DNA from: Amycolatopsis sp. NBRC 101858
GTDB taxonomy: Bacteria; Actinomycetota; Actinomycetes; Mycobacteriales; Pseudonocardiaceae
NCBI RefSeq assembly: GCF_030269325.1
Contig: NZ_BSTD01000001.1
Coordinates: 2,620,681-2,684,680 of the forward strand
DNA: 64,000 nt
Direction of reading: 5' to 3'
A program made the translations under genes and the position numbers. Positions 15,834 through 24,466 of the stretch are shown piece by piece. How positions within the stretch are numbered: position 1 is the stretch's first letter; each line of letters starts with the position of its first letter. Under the pieces are notes generated by a model. The model saw only the letters and a program-made list of their open reading frames with translations, searched no databases and was not told the origin of the DNA.

Positions 15834-17642
15834 TCAGAAATTCGAAATCACGGAAGTGAACACCTGGTTGATCGAGTCCGGTTTGGACGAATCGTACTCC
15901 GATCCCTCGGTCGCTTCGGCGATCTGCTTCAGCACGCCCTGGTCGGCGTCCGAGCCGTAGGCGATCGTGAACAGCCGGACCGTCTCCGCGTTGCCCTCCG
16001 GCCGCAGCTGCGGCAGCAGGTGGTCGAGGTCGACGCCGCCGGAGTCCTCGTTGCGGCCGTCGGTCAGCACCACGACCGCGTTGATCGCCGACGGGTCGAC
16101 GTGCGCCTTCATGTACTCGTACGCGGCCTGCGCCGAGTCGTAGAGCCCGGTGCCCGCCTGCGGTGACAGCCCGCTCAGCCGCATCGCCAGCGTCTCCTTG
16201 CCGCTGGTGCCGAGCGGCTGGACCGGCAGCAGCTCCTGGTAGTCCTTGTCGCCGTCGAGGTGGGTGGAGAACTGCCAGAGCCCGACCTGGTCGCGCGGCA
16301 CGAACTGGCCGAGCGCGTCGATCGCGGCCTGCTTGGCCAGGTCGATCTTGCTCTTTCCGGTGCCCTTCACCTCGTCACCCATCGAGCCCGAGACGTCCAC
16401 GACCAGCAGCACGTTCGCTTTCTTGCGCAGCTCGGTCCACGTGGTCAGCAGCTTCGAAAGCACCGTCGGCGACGGCGGCTGCAGGAAGCTGATCTTCGCG
16501 TCCGGCTGGGTGCCGTTCGCCGTCGTCACCTGCGGGCCCGGCTTGCCGTCGAACGACCGGAAGCCGAGCGCGGCGAACCGCTGCTGCGTCTCCGGACCCC
16601 GCAGGTAGCCGAGGAAGTCCGCGGCGATCTGCTTGCGCGTCGGGTCGGCCCAGTTGAGCGTGACGAACGGGTGGTCGGAGTTGAGCGTGCCGTCGGCCGG
16701 GTAGATCGCGACGATCGGCACCTTCGGCGGCGCGTGCTGGCCGACCTTGGCCGGGTCGTTCGTCGGGTTCCCCTGGTTGTAGCCGATCAGCGAGCTCTCC
16801 TCGACGGTCACCGCCGAGATGTAGGACAGCGCCGCGCCGCGGTCGTCGGCCTTCTGCAGGTTCGTCAAGAAGGTCAGCGTGTTGTCGCCGTAGTGCACGA
16901 TCGCCTGCTCGATGTTCGTGACGAACTGCTTCGCCTCGGGCTTCTCGAGCGCGGCCGCGGTGAGGTCGGACGACGTGCCGGTGGCCGCGTAGTACGCGCC
17001 GATGGTGGCGTTCAGCCCCGCGGTGGAGATGTTCGGGTTCGTCTTGCCGAGCCGGAACTTCCCCCACTCCGGGTGGCCGTACTTCGCCCAGCCCGCCGGG
17101 TCGGTCGCGAGCGTGGCGAGGTCCTTCCAGCCGATCGGCTTGGCCGGCCAGCCCAGCGCCTCGGCCATCGGCTTCGGCATCGCCACGGTCAGCGGCGAGT
17201 TCGCGATCGACTGCGGGTCACCGTCCGGCACGATCGACGCCGAGTCGCCCTTCGCGTTGACGCGCAGCAGGTTGACCCAGCCGCTCGCGGCCGGTGTCCA
17301 GACGTCGGGGCGCGGCCCGTCGGTGGCCTCGTTCCAGCCGTTCGCCAGCGCCTGCATCGCGATGCCCGACGACTTCGATTTCACGATGACGTCGACGCAG
17401 TGCCCGGCGACGGTCCGTCCGGAGTAGGCCTTCGCGGCCTCCTGGACTATTCCGACCTTTTCCGGGGACGACGCGACGTTGAGCGCGATGGCGTCCGAGC
17501 CGGTGCATTTCGGCGCGTCCGCCTCGTCGCCCGAGTCGCTGGTCCAGGCGCGGATCCCGATGATCAAGCCGGCGGCGACCACGATCGCGGCCACGAACGG
17601 GAGAATCTTTCTCTTTCGCCGTGCTGGTTGGGAATTGATCAT
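15834..17642 (-). CDS. Substrate-binding-protein/VWA-domain fusion, membrane-anchored
   Basis: 602 residues from ATG 17642, with GGGAGGG upstream; an ORF extension to 17675 is rejected for lack of a ribosome site. KRKILPFVAAIVVAAGLIIG forms an N-terminal signal anchor. Residues ~50-390 have the fold of a type 2 periplasmic binding protein. Residues ~400-602 are a von Willebrand A domain with an intact MIDAS: DVSGSMGDE, the Thr in AGTGLYDS and VLTDGRNE. It is likely an extracytoplasmic, metal-dependent protein-binding module. No ABC permease is encoded nearby, so transport is unlikely. Confidence 0.82.
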   Translation of the reverse strand: MINSQPARRKRKILPFVAAIVVAAGLIIGIRAWTSDSGDEADAPKCTGSDAIALNVASSPEKVGIVQEAAKAYSGRTVAGHCVDVIVKSKSSGIAMQALANGWNEATDGPRPDVWTPAASGWVNLLRVNAKGDSASIVPDGDPQSIANSPLTVAMPKPMAEALGWPAKPIGWKDLATLATDPAGWAKYGHPEWGKFRLGKTNPNISTAGLNATIGAYYAATGTSSDLTAAALEKPEAKQFVTNIEQAIVHYGDNTLTFLTNLQKADDRGAALSYISAVTVEESSLIGYNQGNPTNDPAKVGQHAPPKVPIVAIYPADGTLNSDHPFVTLNWADPTRKQIAADFLGYLRGPETQQRFAALGFRSFDGKPGPQVTTANGTQPDAKISFLQPPSPTVLSKLLTTWTELRKKANVLLVVDVSGSMGDEVKGTGKSKIDLAKQAAIDALGQFVPRDQVGLWQFSTHLDGDKDYQELLPVQPLGTSGKETLAMRLSGLSPQAGTGLYDSAQAAYEYMKAHVDPSAINAVVVLTDGRNEDSGGVDLDHLLPQLRPEGNAETVRLFTIAYGSDADQGVLKQIAEATEGSEYDSSKPDSINQVFTSVISNF

Positions 17643-17720
17643 CGAGCCCTCCCCGTTCCACCGCCGAAATACCATTATCGGGCAGCGGAACGGAACGGGG
17701 ACGGTAATTCCGAAACTTGA

Positions 17721-18893
17721 CTATGTCTTAGGGCCGCGGCGCGACCACGTCCACGCGTAACCGGGGTCTTCGGACGCGTCGGCGGCTTCGCCGAGCTCCA
17801 GCGGCGCGAACGTGTCGACCATGACCGCGGTCTCGTCGAAGAACTCCGCGCCGATCGACGCCTCCGCCGCGCCCGGCTGCGGGCCGTGCGTGAAGCCGGA
17901 CGGGTGCAGCGAAAGCGAGCCGACGCCGATCCCGGAGCCCTTGCGGGCCTCGTAGTTGCCGCGCACGTAGAACATCAGCTCGTCGGAGTCGACGTTCGCG
18001 TGGTTGTACGGCACCGGGATCGAGTCCTCGTGGTAGTCGACCTTCCGCGGGCAGAAGGAGCAGACGACGAAGTTCGGGCCCTCGAACGTCTGGTGCACGG
18101 GCGGTGGCTGGTGCACGCGGCCGGTGATCGGCTCGAAGTCGTCGATGTTGAACGCCCACGGGTAGAGGCAGCCGTCCCAGCCGACGACGTCGAAGGGGTG
18201 CGTCGCGTACGTGTAGCGGGTCAGGCCCGCGCGGTGGCGCACCAGGACCTCGACGTCCTCGCCGTCTGCCAGCAGCGGCTCGGCCGGCCCGCGGACGTCG
18301 CGCTCGCAGTACGGCGAGTGCTCCAGGAACTGGCCCTTCGCCGACAGGTACCGCTTCGGCGGCCCGATGTGCCCGCGCGCCTCGAGGATGAAGAGGCCGA
18401 CCTCGCCGTGCGGGACGACGCGGTAGGTGCACGACGTCGGGAGCACGAGGTAGTCGCCGTCGCCGATCTCGAGGCTGCCGTAGATCGTCTCGACGGTCGC
18501 GGAGCCGCCCTGGACGTAGAACAGCTCGTCGCCGGCCGCGTTGCGGTAGAGCGGGCTCGGTGCGGTCGCGGTGACGAACCCGATGGTGACGTCGTTGTTG
18601 CCGAAGAGCCGGCGCCGGTCGGTCACCGCATCGGCTTCGCCGCCGAACTTGAGGTCCCGGGTCTGGAACGCCCGCGGCTTGAGCGGGTGGTTCGGGGTCA
18701 GCCGCCCGCGGTCCTCCTCGACCGCGACGGCGTCGACGATCGCCGTCGGCAGGCCGCGGTGGTAGAGCAGCGCGGAGTCGGCGGAGAAGCCCTCGACGCC
18801 CATCAGCTCCTCGGCGTAGAGGCCTCCGCCGGGCTTCCGGAACGCGGTGTGCCGCTTGTGCGGGATCTCACCTACTCGCCGGTAGTAAGGCAT
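17721..18893 (-). CDS. hmgA: Homogentisate 1,2-dioxygenase
   Basis: 390 residues from ATG 18893 (MPYYRRVGEIPHKRHTAF). It opens the aromatic ring of homogentisate to maleylacetoacetate in tyrosine and phenylalanine catabolism. Iron-site regions are visible: HANVDSDELMFYVRGNYEAR and HPSGFTHGPQPGAAE. The bicupin-like length is slightly shorter than eukaryotic enzymes, as expected for actinobacteria. Maleylacetoacetate isomerase and fumarylacetoacetase genes are not in the window. It is divergent from an unknown gene and an IclR regulator, which probably controls it. Confidence 0.93.
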   Translation of the reverse strand: MPYYRRVGEIPHKRHTAFRKPGGGLYAEELMGVEGFSADSALLYHRGLPTAIVDAVAVEEDRGRLTPNHPLKPRAFQTRDLKFGGEADAVTDRRRLFGNNDVTIGFVTATAPSPLYRNAAGDELFYVQGGSATVETIYGSLEIGDGDYLVLPTSCTYRVVPHGEVGLFILEARGHIGPPKRYLSAKGQFLEHSPYCERDVRGPAEPLLADGEDVEVLVRHRAGLTRYTYATHPFDVVGWDGCLYPWAFNIDDFEPITGRVHQPPPVHQTFEGPNFVVCSFCPRKVDYHEDSIPVPYNHANVDSDELMFYVRGNYEARKGSGIGVGSLSLHPSGFTHGPQPGAAEASIGAEFFDETAVMVDTFAPLELGEAADASEDPGYAWTWSRRGPKT

Positions 18894-18957
18894 CGCCGAC
18901 CCCTTCTGACCTGTCCGTTGTGCGAACGATTTTGTCCTCATGTCGTACGCTACTAGC
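18894..18957. promoter_or_regulatory. Divergent promoter region of hmgA and the unknown gene
   Basis: Only 64 bp separate the two starts. The region contains CGTT-GTGCG-AACG near 18917-18929, a short inverted repeat that could be bound by the adjacent IclR protein. The assignment is tentative. Confidence 0.35.
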
Positions 18958-19833
18958 GTGTCAGTCGTGTCAAGCGCTGTGGAACTCACGCCCCCCGGCC
19001 CCCGTGGAATTCCTCCCCTGTTCGCGAGGCTCGTCGACGACTCGGCGTTGTTCCCTCCGGGCGATGCGGCCATGCCCGAAGCCCTGCGCGCGCACTTCGC
19101 GAGCCGGGAGTCCGAGCACGCCGGTGTACTGGGGGTCTTCCTCTGCCAGGCCTCCCGGCTGCCGGAGCTGATCACCGAGTTGATCAAGATCAAGCCGAAG
19201 CAGCCACTGCCGCTCTCGCTGATCATCGACACCGGCCTCGGCGGCGTCCCGAAGGCGATCTCGATCGTCGAGTCGCGCAGCGAGCTGCTCGCGCTGCGGA
19301 TGGTCGAGATGCCGGCGCCGTCGGACGTCGACGAGGTCTGGCTGGAGCGCGTCTCGGAGTTCGTCCCGGAGGACGTCATCCGCGTGGTCGAGCCGCGGCG
19401 GGGCGTCGGCTGGCTGGACGGCGTGCGGAAGGTCATCGAGCACGGCAGCTGGCCGAAGATTCGCTGCGGCGGCAAGGCGGGCGAGAACTTCCCGAGCGTC
19501 GACGAGGTGGCGGACTTCCTCGCGGTCGTCAGCGGGTCGACCGGCGCGTCGTTCAAGGCGACGAACAGCCTGCACCGCGCGGTCCGGCACGCCGACCCCG
19601 ACACCGGCTTCGTGCACCACGGCTTCCTCAACCTCCTCGTGGCCTCCGGGCGCAGCCTCTCCGGCGGCGACGTCCGGGCCGCGCTGGAGTCGACCGATGC
19701 CGAAGCGCTGGCCGAAGAGGCTCGCGGGTTGTCCGAGCAGGCCGCGAAGGCCGTCCGGGCGCTCTTCGCGTCGTACGCGGCTGCTTCGTTCGAGCAGCCG
19801 GTCGCCGACATGGGCGAACTCGGCTTGCTGTGA
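18958..19833 (+). CDS. Conserved hypothetical protein linked to homogentisate catabolism
   Basis: 291 residues if GTG 18958 is used; ATG 18940 is an alternative. I do not recognise the fold. It is soluble, with alternating short strands and helices (LSLIIDTGLGGVP, IRVVEPRRGVGWLD, KIRCGGKAGENFP) that look like a beta/alpha barrel. It is divergent from hmgA, and its stop overlaps the IclR start (GTGA), so it and the regulator form a coupled pair. A role in tyrosine breakdown or its regulation is inferred from context only. Confidence 0.6.
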   Translation: MSVVSSAVELTPPGPRGIPPLFARLVDDSALFPPGDAAMPEALRAHFASRESEHAGVLGVFLCQASRLPELITELIKIKPKQPLPLSLIIDTGLGGVPKAISIVESRSELLALRMVEMPAPSDVDEVWLERVSEFVPEDVIRVVEPRRGVGWLDGVRKVIEHGSWPKIRCGGKAGENFPSVDEVADFLAVVSGSTGASFKATNSLHRAVRHADPDTGFVHHGFLNLLVASGRSLSGGDVRAALESTDAEALAEEARGLSEQAAKAVRALFASYAAASFEQPVADMGELGLL

Positions 19834-20465
19834 CCGGCCGGGAGGGGTCGCTGACGCTCGACCGGGGCTTGGCGCTGCTGCAGGCAGTGGCCGACGCCGG
19901 CGGCGACGCGGCGACCATCTCCGAGCTGGCCGTGGCCATCGGGGCCAGCCGCGCGGCCGTCTACCGGCTGCTGGTGCCGTTGTCGGAGCGCGGGCTGGTC
20001 TGGCGGGACGGCACCAAGGTCCGGCTCGGCGTCGGCCTGCTCCGGCTGGCCGGGCAGGTGCTCCCGCAGCTGCGGGACGCGGCGGGGCCGGTACTGCGCG
20101 AGCTGGCCGAGAAGGTCGGCGCGACGGCGCACCTCTCGGTCGCGCAGGGGACGCAAGCGCTTGCGGTGGCCGTCGTCGAGCCGTCGTGGACGAGCTTCCA
20201 CGTCGCTTACCGCGTCGGCAGCAGGCACTCGCTGACGTCGGGTGCGGCCGGCAAGGCGATGTCCCTGCGCCCGGGCGGCGACGGCTGGGTGACGTCGACG
20301 GGCGAGCTGGAGGCGGGCGCGTCCGGCGTCGCGGCGCCGGTCCGCGGGGTGCCGGGCCTGAAGGCGAGCGTCGGCGTCGTCTCGATGGAGCCGCTCAAGG
20401 CCGCCGAGGTGGGCCCGCAGGTCGTCGCGGCCGCCGTGCGGCTGGCCGACATCCTGCGTGCTTAG
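19830..20465 (+). CDS. IclR-family transcriptional regulator
   Basis: 211 residues from GTG 19830. The N-terminal winged HTH is TISELAVAIGASRAAVYRLL, and the effector domain carries the typical GAAGKAMSL and GLKASVGVVSM segments. The effector domain is shorter than usual for the family (about 250 residues in total). It is translationally coupled to the upstream unknown gene and close to hmgA, so homogentisate or a related aromatic acid is the likely effector. The stop overlaps that of the convergent DUF998 gene by four bases (TTAG). Confidence 0.85.
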   Translation: MTGREGSLTLDRGLALLQAVADAGGDAATISELAVAIGASRAAVYRLLVPLSERGLVWRDGTKVRLGVGLLRLAGQVLPQLRDAAGPVLRELAEKVGATAHLSVAQGTQALAVAVVEPSWTSFHVAYRVGSRHSLTSGAAGKAMSLRPGGDGWVTSTGELEAGASGVAAPVRGVPGLKASVGVVSMEPLKAAEVGPQVVAAAVRLADILRA

Positions 20466-21124
20466 CGGCGCGAAACCGCCAGCAGCGGCCGGACCATGGT
20501 CAGCAGCAGGGCGACGTCGATCGAAAACAGCAGGCGCTCGAACAGGCCCAGCGTGACATCCTGCTGAGCGGGGCCGACGACCAGCGTGACGACGAACCCG
20601 GCGAGCACCACGCCGATGGCGGCGAAGCTCGCCGTGGCGAGCCGCCGGATCGTCGTCCGGCGCGGCTCCCACGGGCAGCGCTCGCGGCCTTTCCGCGTGA
20701 GGACGAACGCGGCGGCCGGCAGCGCGACGAACGCCGTGAGAGCGGCGATGTTGTGGACCTGTCCGGAGAGCGAACGCGCCTGCCCGTCGGGGTCCACGGG
20801 CACGAGCCCGCACACGAGCAGCCCGGCCGACCAGACGCCGACCAGCACGCAGACGGCGGTGGTGCCCGGCCGGTGGGCCTTCGCGATGCCGGCGAGCAGG
20901 GCGACCGAGCCGAGCGACAGGGCCAGGCACATCACGCTGAACAGGGGAGCGGCCGACGCCGAGCCGAGCTTGCCGTAGACGTACTCCGACAGCGTCTGCC
21001 AGATCGGGCTGACCTGGCCGGAGAGCCGCAGGTGCAGGTCGATCGAGATGGCCACGGCGAGGCCGATGCCCCCGAGCGCGATCCGGCCGTGCAGCGGCGA
21101 GACCGCGGGCAATGGCTTGTTCAC
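20462..21124 (-). CDS. DUF998 family membrane protein
   Basis: 220 residues with six predicted membrane helices. It starts at GTG 21124 (MNKPLPAVSPLHGRIALGG), with GGTGGAAG upstream. The pattern of short loops, with CGLVPVDPDGQARSLSGQVH between helices 3 and 4, is characteristic of the DUF998 family. That family has no assigned function. A much longer in-frame ORF extends upstream through the GDT1 gene in another frame and is not real. Confidence 0.75.
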   Translation of the reverse strand: MNKPLPAVSPLHGRIALGGIGLAVAISIDLHLRLSGQVSPIWQTLSEYVYGKLGSASAAPLFSVMCLALSLGSVALLAGIAKAHRPGTTAVCVLVGVWSAGLLVCGLVPVDPDGQARSLSGQVHNIAALTAFVALPAAAFVLTRKGRERCPWEPRRTTIRRLATASFAAIGVVLAGFVVTLVVGPAQQDVTLGLFERLLFSIDVALLLTMVRPLLAVSRR

Positions 21125-21180
21125 CTGGCTTCCACCCTTTCGTTTCCGAAAGGTTACCTGGTGAACCTGTGAACCAGCGG

Positions 21181-21780
21181 TCAGAAGGCCAGCTGGAGCA
21201 GGGCGAACGCCGCGAACCCGGCGAACACGAAGCCGGCGCAGCGCTGGATCAGCTTCGGGCGGATCCGGCTGCGGATCTTCGCGCCGATGAACACCGCGAG
21301 CCCGGCCACGACGATGAGTGCGGCGAACGCGCCGACGCCGACGGCGACGGGGTTGCCGATGCGGGCGGCGAGACTCGCCGTCGCGAGCTGGGAGGCGTCG
21401 CCCCACTCGGCGGCGAAGAGCACCCCGAACGACGTCATCGCGGAGCGCAGGAAGGACAGCGGGGCGGGGCCGACACGCGAAGCGTCTTCGCCTGCTTCGT
21501 CCGCTTCGCTGAATCCCTCGCGAAGGAGCATGAAAGAGCCGAGGCCGAACATCGCGGCGACGACCAGGGAAAGGACCACGTCCGGCAACAGCGTCAGCAC
21601 ACTGCCGAACGCGACCGCGATGACGCATTGCACGGCGAACGCCGCGCAGACCCCGGCGAATACCGGGCCACCTCGGAAACGGGTGGTCAGCACCAGGGTC
21701 GCGACCAGCGTCTTGTCCGGCAGCTCCACGGCGAGGACCAGGCCGAACGCGCTGATCAGCGCCACCATCGCGGAAGTCAT
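21181..21780 (-). CDS. TMEM165/GDT1 (UPF0016) family cation transporter
   Basis: 199 residues, six helices in two repeats. The two family signatures are present: ELPDKT in helix 1 and EWGDAS in helix 4, which together form the cation pathway. Bacterial members export Mn2+ (MneA/Mnx type); eukaryotic members exchange Mn2+/Ca2+ for H+. A cytoplasmic loop of about 30 acidic residues joins the halves. The leader contains two hairpins, one pairing with a possible ribosome site, which may report metal-dependent control. Confidence 0.85.
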   Translation of the reverse strand: MTSAMVALISAFGLVLAVELPDKTLVATLVLTTRFRGGPVFAGVCAAFAVQCVIAVAFGSVLTLLPDVVLSLVVAAMFGLGSFMLLREGFSEADEAGEDASRVGPAPLSFLRSAMTSFGVLFAAEWGDASQLATASLAARIGNPVAVGVGAFAALIVVAGLAVFIGAKIRSRIRPKLIQRCAGFVFAGFAAFALLQLAF

Positions 21781-21854
21781 GAGTATTTGTCGCCCCTTTC
21801 ACTGCAACGATAAAGGGGGGATTCAGAACGGCGCAAGCTGATGGCTTGCGCGAA
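21781..21854 (-). promoter_or_regulatory. Structured 5' leader of the GDT1-type transporter gene
   Basis: Read on the minus strand, GCGCAAG-N7-CTTGCGC (21831-21851) is followed by a second hairpin in which CCCCTTT pairs with AAAGGGG (21793-21799 with 21812-21818). The downstream arm GAAAGGGG is the only purine-rich candidate ribosome site before the ATG, so pairing would hide it. No match to the yybP-ykoY manganese riboswitch core was seen. Confidence 0.45.
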
Positions 21855-21907
21855 ATTGCCGGATCGGCGGTCATGAATTTGTCATCAAGCCGCGTCGCAC
21901 AATTTTC

Positions 21908-21921
21908 TTCGGTATGCCGAA
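21908..21921. promoter_or_regulatory. Palindrome upstream of the S41 peptidase gene
   Basis: TTCGG-TATG-CCGAA lies 34 bp upstream of the peptidase start in an unusually AT-rich promoter region. It could be an operator or the start of a hairpin. Confidence 0.35.
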
Positions 21922-21954
21922 AATTCGATTGTGGGCTGCGGTAGGTTGTCGGCC

Positions 21955-22914
21955 ATGGGGTCTGAGGCGCGTACTGCGCAGGTCGAAGAGGTCATCCGCC
22001 GGTTGGAAGCGCACTACGTGTTCCCGGACGTCGCGGCGAAGCTGGCAGAAGTGCTTCGCGAGCGTCTCGGCGAAGGCGCGTACAGCGGACTGGGCGACGC
22101 GGAATTCGCGACGCTGGTCACAACCGACCTGCAGTCGGTGAACGGCGACCAGCACCTGCGCCTGCGGCACCACGTCGACCCGGTCGCCGAAGACGGCGAC
22201 GCGGCCGTGAACTCCGACGGGTTCCGGGTCGAGGCCGAGCTGGAGGGGTTCGGCATCGCCGAGGTCAAGAGACTCGCCGGCAACGTCGGCTACCTCGACA
22301 CGACCATGCTCTACCCGCCGGAGCTGGCCGGCCCCGCGATCGCGGCGGCGATGACGCTGCTCGCGCCCACGGACGCCCTCCTGCTGGACGTGCGCCGCAA
22401 CCGCGGCGGCACCCCCGGCACGAGCGCGCTGCTGCAGACCTACCTCGTCGACGAGCAGGTCCACTACCTCGACATCTACGAGCGCGAGGGCCACCAGACC
22501 ATCCAGATGTGGACGCTGCCCTACGTCCCGGGCCTGCGGTTCGGCGGCACCAAGCCGGTCTGGGTGCTGACCGGGCCGCGGACGTTCTCCGGCGGTGAGG
22601 ATCTCGCGTTCTCGCTCCAGCAGCAGGGCCGGGCGAAGACGGTCGGGGAGGCCACCCGCGGCGGCGCCCACCCGCGTGAGCAGTACAAAGTGGACACCTA
22701 CCTCGACGTGACCGTGTCGATCGCGCGCTCGTTCCACCCGGAGACGGGGGAGAACTGGGAAGGCACCGGCGTCCGCCCGGACCTGCCGGTGGCCGCGGAC
22801 CGGGCGTTCGACACGGCGTACGCGCTGGCGCTGGAGCACGTCCTCGGGCTGGGCTCCGCCGGGCCGCGGCGCACGGTGGCGGACGAGGCGCGGCAGGCAC
22901 TCGACCAGCTGTAG
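21955..22914 (+). CDS. S41-family (tail-specific/IRBP-like) peptidase
   Basis: 319 residues from ATG 21955. A helical N-terminal IRBP-like domain (VEEVIRRLEAHYVFPDVAAK) precedes the S41 catalytic domain. The nucleophile Ser is in GPRTFSGGEDLAFSLQ, which keeps the family Ser-x-x-Glu pattern. DALLLDVRRNRGGTPG forms the preceding core. There is no PDZ domain and no signal peptide, so a cytoplasmic enzyme is likely, unlike processing proteases of the Ctp type. The substrate is unknown. Confidence 0.82.
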   Translation: MGSEARTAQVEEVIRRLEAHYVFPDVAAKLAEVLRERLGEGAYSGLGDAEFATLVTTDLQSVNGDQHLRLRHHVDPVAEDGDAAVNSDGFRVEAELEGFGIAEVKRLAGNVGYLDTTMLYPPELAGPAIAAAMTLLAPTDALLLDVRRNRGGTPGTSALLQTYLVDEQVHYLDIYEREGHQTIQMWTLPYVPGLRFGGTKPVWVLTGPRTFSGGEDLAFSLQQQGRAKTVGEATRGGAHPREQYKVDTYLDVTVSIARSFHPETGENWEGTGVRPDLPVAADRAFDTAYALALEHVLGLGSAGPRRTVADEARQALDQL

Positions 22915-22993
22915 TCACCCAGGACGTTGGTCCTGCACCAGAGGGGACCACTTGATCTGGCCGTGACCTCGGCCCCGGAGCACGCTGGACCAC

Positions 22994-24466
22994 GTGGAGG
23001 TCCTAGAGCTAGCGCGGTGGCAGTTCGGCATCACCACCGTCTACCACTTCCTGATGGTCCCGCTGACCATCGGGCTGTCGATCCTGGTCGCGGCGGTGCA
23101 GACCCGCTGGGTCCGCACCGGCGAGCTGCGGCACCTGCAGATGACGAAGTTCTGGGGCAAGCTGCTGCTGGTCAACTTCGCGATGGGCGTCGTGACCGGC
23201 ATCGTGCAGGAGTTCCAGTTCGGGATGAACTGGAGCGCGTACTCGCGCTTCGTCGGCGATGTCTTCGGCGCGCCGCTCGCGATGGAAGGGCTCGTCGCGT
23301 TCTTCGTCGAGTCGACCTTCCTCGGCCTGTGGATCTTCGGCTGGGACCGGCTGCCGAAGAAGGTGCACCTGGCGTGCGCGTGGGCGTTTTCGCTGGCCAC
23401 GATGGCGTCGGCGTACTTCATCCTGGCCGCGAACTCGTGGATGCAGCACCCGGTCGGCGTGACGTTCGAGAACGGCAAGCCGACGATGAACTCGATCTGG
23501 GCGGTGCTGACGAACAACACGGCGCTGGCCGCGATCCCGCACACCCTGGCCGGCGCGTTCTCGGTGGCGGCGGCGTTCCTGGTGGGCGTCGCGGGCTGGC
23601 ACCTGTGGCGCCGCGGCGACCACGCCGACGTGTGGCGGTCGTCGCTGCGCCTGGGCGGCTGGGTCGGCGTCGCGGCGTTCGCGGTCCTCGCGATCACGGG
23701 TGACACGCAGGGCAAGCTGATGTTCGAGCAGCAGCCGATGAAGATGGCGTCGGCGGAAGCGCTGTGCCACACGGAAAAGCCGGCGAGCTTCTCGATCATC
23801 GCGATCGGCGACGTGGCCGGGTCGAACTGCGAGGACGTCAAGACGTTCAACGTGCCCGCGCTGCTCTCGTTCCTGGCCCACAACGACTTCAAGACCGAGG
23901 TCAAGGGCGTCGAGGACCTGATCACCGAGTACCAGGCGAAGTACGGCACGAACTACCCGGACGACCCCGCGCTCGGGTCGCTGGCCGGCAAGCCGATCGA
24001 CTACGTGCCGAATCTGCCGGTGACGTACTGGGGCTTCCGGATGATGATCGGCTTCGGCGCGGTGTCGGCGGGCATCGGCGTGCTGGCCCTGTGGCTGACG
24101 CGCCGGGGCCGGATTCCCGGCGGCCGCTGGTTCCCGCTGCTGGTCCTGGGCGGCATCGCGACGCCGTTCCTGGGCAACAGCGCGGGCTGGATCTTCACGG
24201 AGATGGGCCGTCAGCCGTTCGTGGTCGTCCCGAACCCCTCGGGCGTCGACGGGGTGTGGATGTTCACGGCGCAAGCGGTGTCGCGGCTGACGACGGGTGA
24301 GGTCTGGACGTCCCTGATCGCGCTGACCACGGTGTACGCGGCGCTGGGCGTGGTGGAGCTGTACCTGATGCGCAAGTACGTCCGCGGCGGGGTCGACGCG
24401 GTGATGCCGCCGCCGAAGAAGGACTCCGACAAGACCGAAGGCGACACGCTCGCCTTCGCGTACTGA
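22994..24466 (+). CDS. cydA: Cytochrome bd ubiquinol/menaquinol oxidase subunit I
   Basis: 490 residues from GTG 22994. It carries the hemes of the bd-type terminal oxidase, which reduces O2 to water with high affinity and no proton pumping. Heme ligands are visible: His in RWQFGITTVYHFLMVPL, His in AIPHTLAGAF, and the b558 region with Met near TEMGRQPFVV. The Q loop between helices 6 and 7 is of the short mycobacterial type. It heads the block cydA-cydB-cydDC and is separated from cydB by a 126-bp structured spacer. Confidence 0.95.
   Translation: MEVLELARWQFGITTVYHFLMVPLTIGLSILVAAVQTRWVRTGELRHLQMTKFWGKLLLVNFAMGVVTGIVQEFQFGMNWSAYSRFVGDVFGAPLAMEGLVAFFVESTFLGLWIFGWDRLPKKVHLACAWAFSLATMASAYFILAANSWMQHPVGVTFENGKPTMNSIWAVLTNNTALAAIPHTLAGAFSVAAAFLVGVAGWHLWRRGDHADVWRSSLRLGGWVGVAAFAVLAITGDTQGKLMFEQQPMKMASAEALCHTEKPASFSIIAIGDVAGSNCEDVKTFNVPALLSFLAHNDFKTEVKGVEDLITEYQAKYGTNYPDDPALGSLAGKPIDYVPNLPVTYWGFRMMIGFGAVSAGIGVLALWLTRRGRIPGGRWFPLLVLGGIATPFLGNSAGWIFTEMGRQPFVVVPNPSGVDGVWMFTAQAVSRLTTGEVWTSLIALTTVYAALGVVELYLMRKYVRGGVDAVMPPPKKDSDKTEGDTLAFAY

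Noticed and set aside
16260..17720. Plus-strand ORF of 486 codons opposite the VWA gene
   Set aside because: Arg/Val/Asp-rich shadow with no domain; the minus strand has clear VWA and binding-protein motifs.
19000..20930. Long upstream extension of the hmgA reading frame on the minus strand
   Set aside because: The conserved hmgA N-terminus begins at 18893; the extension covers two real plus-strand genes and has shadow composition.
21125..21874. Long upstream extension of the DUF998 frame
   Set aside because: It runs antisense-in-frame through the GDT1 gene region and lacks membrane or domain character; GTG 21124 has a ribosome site.
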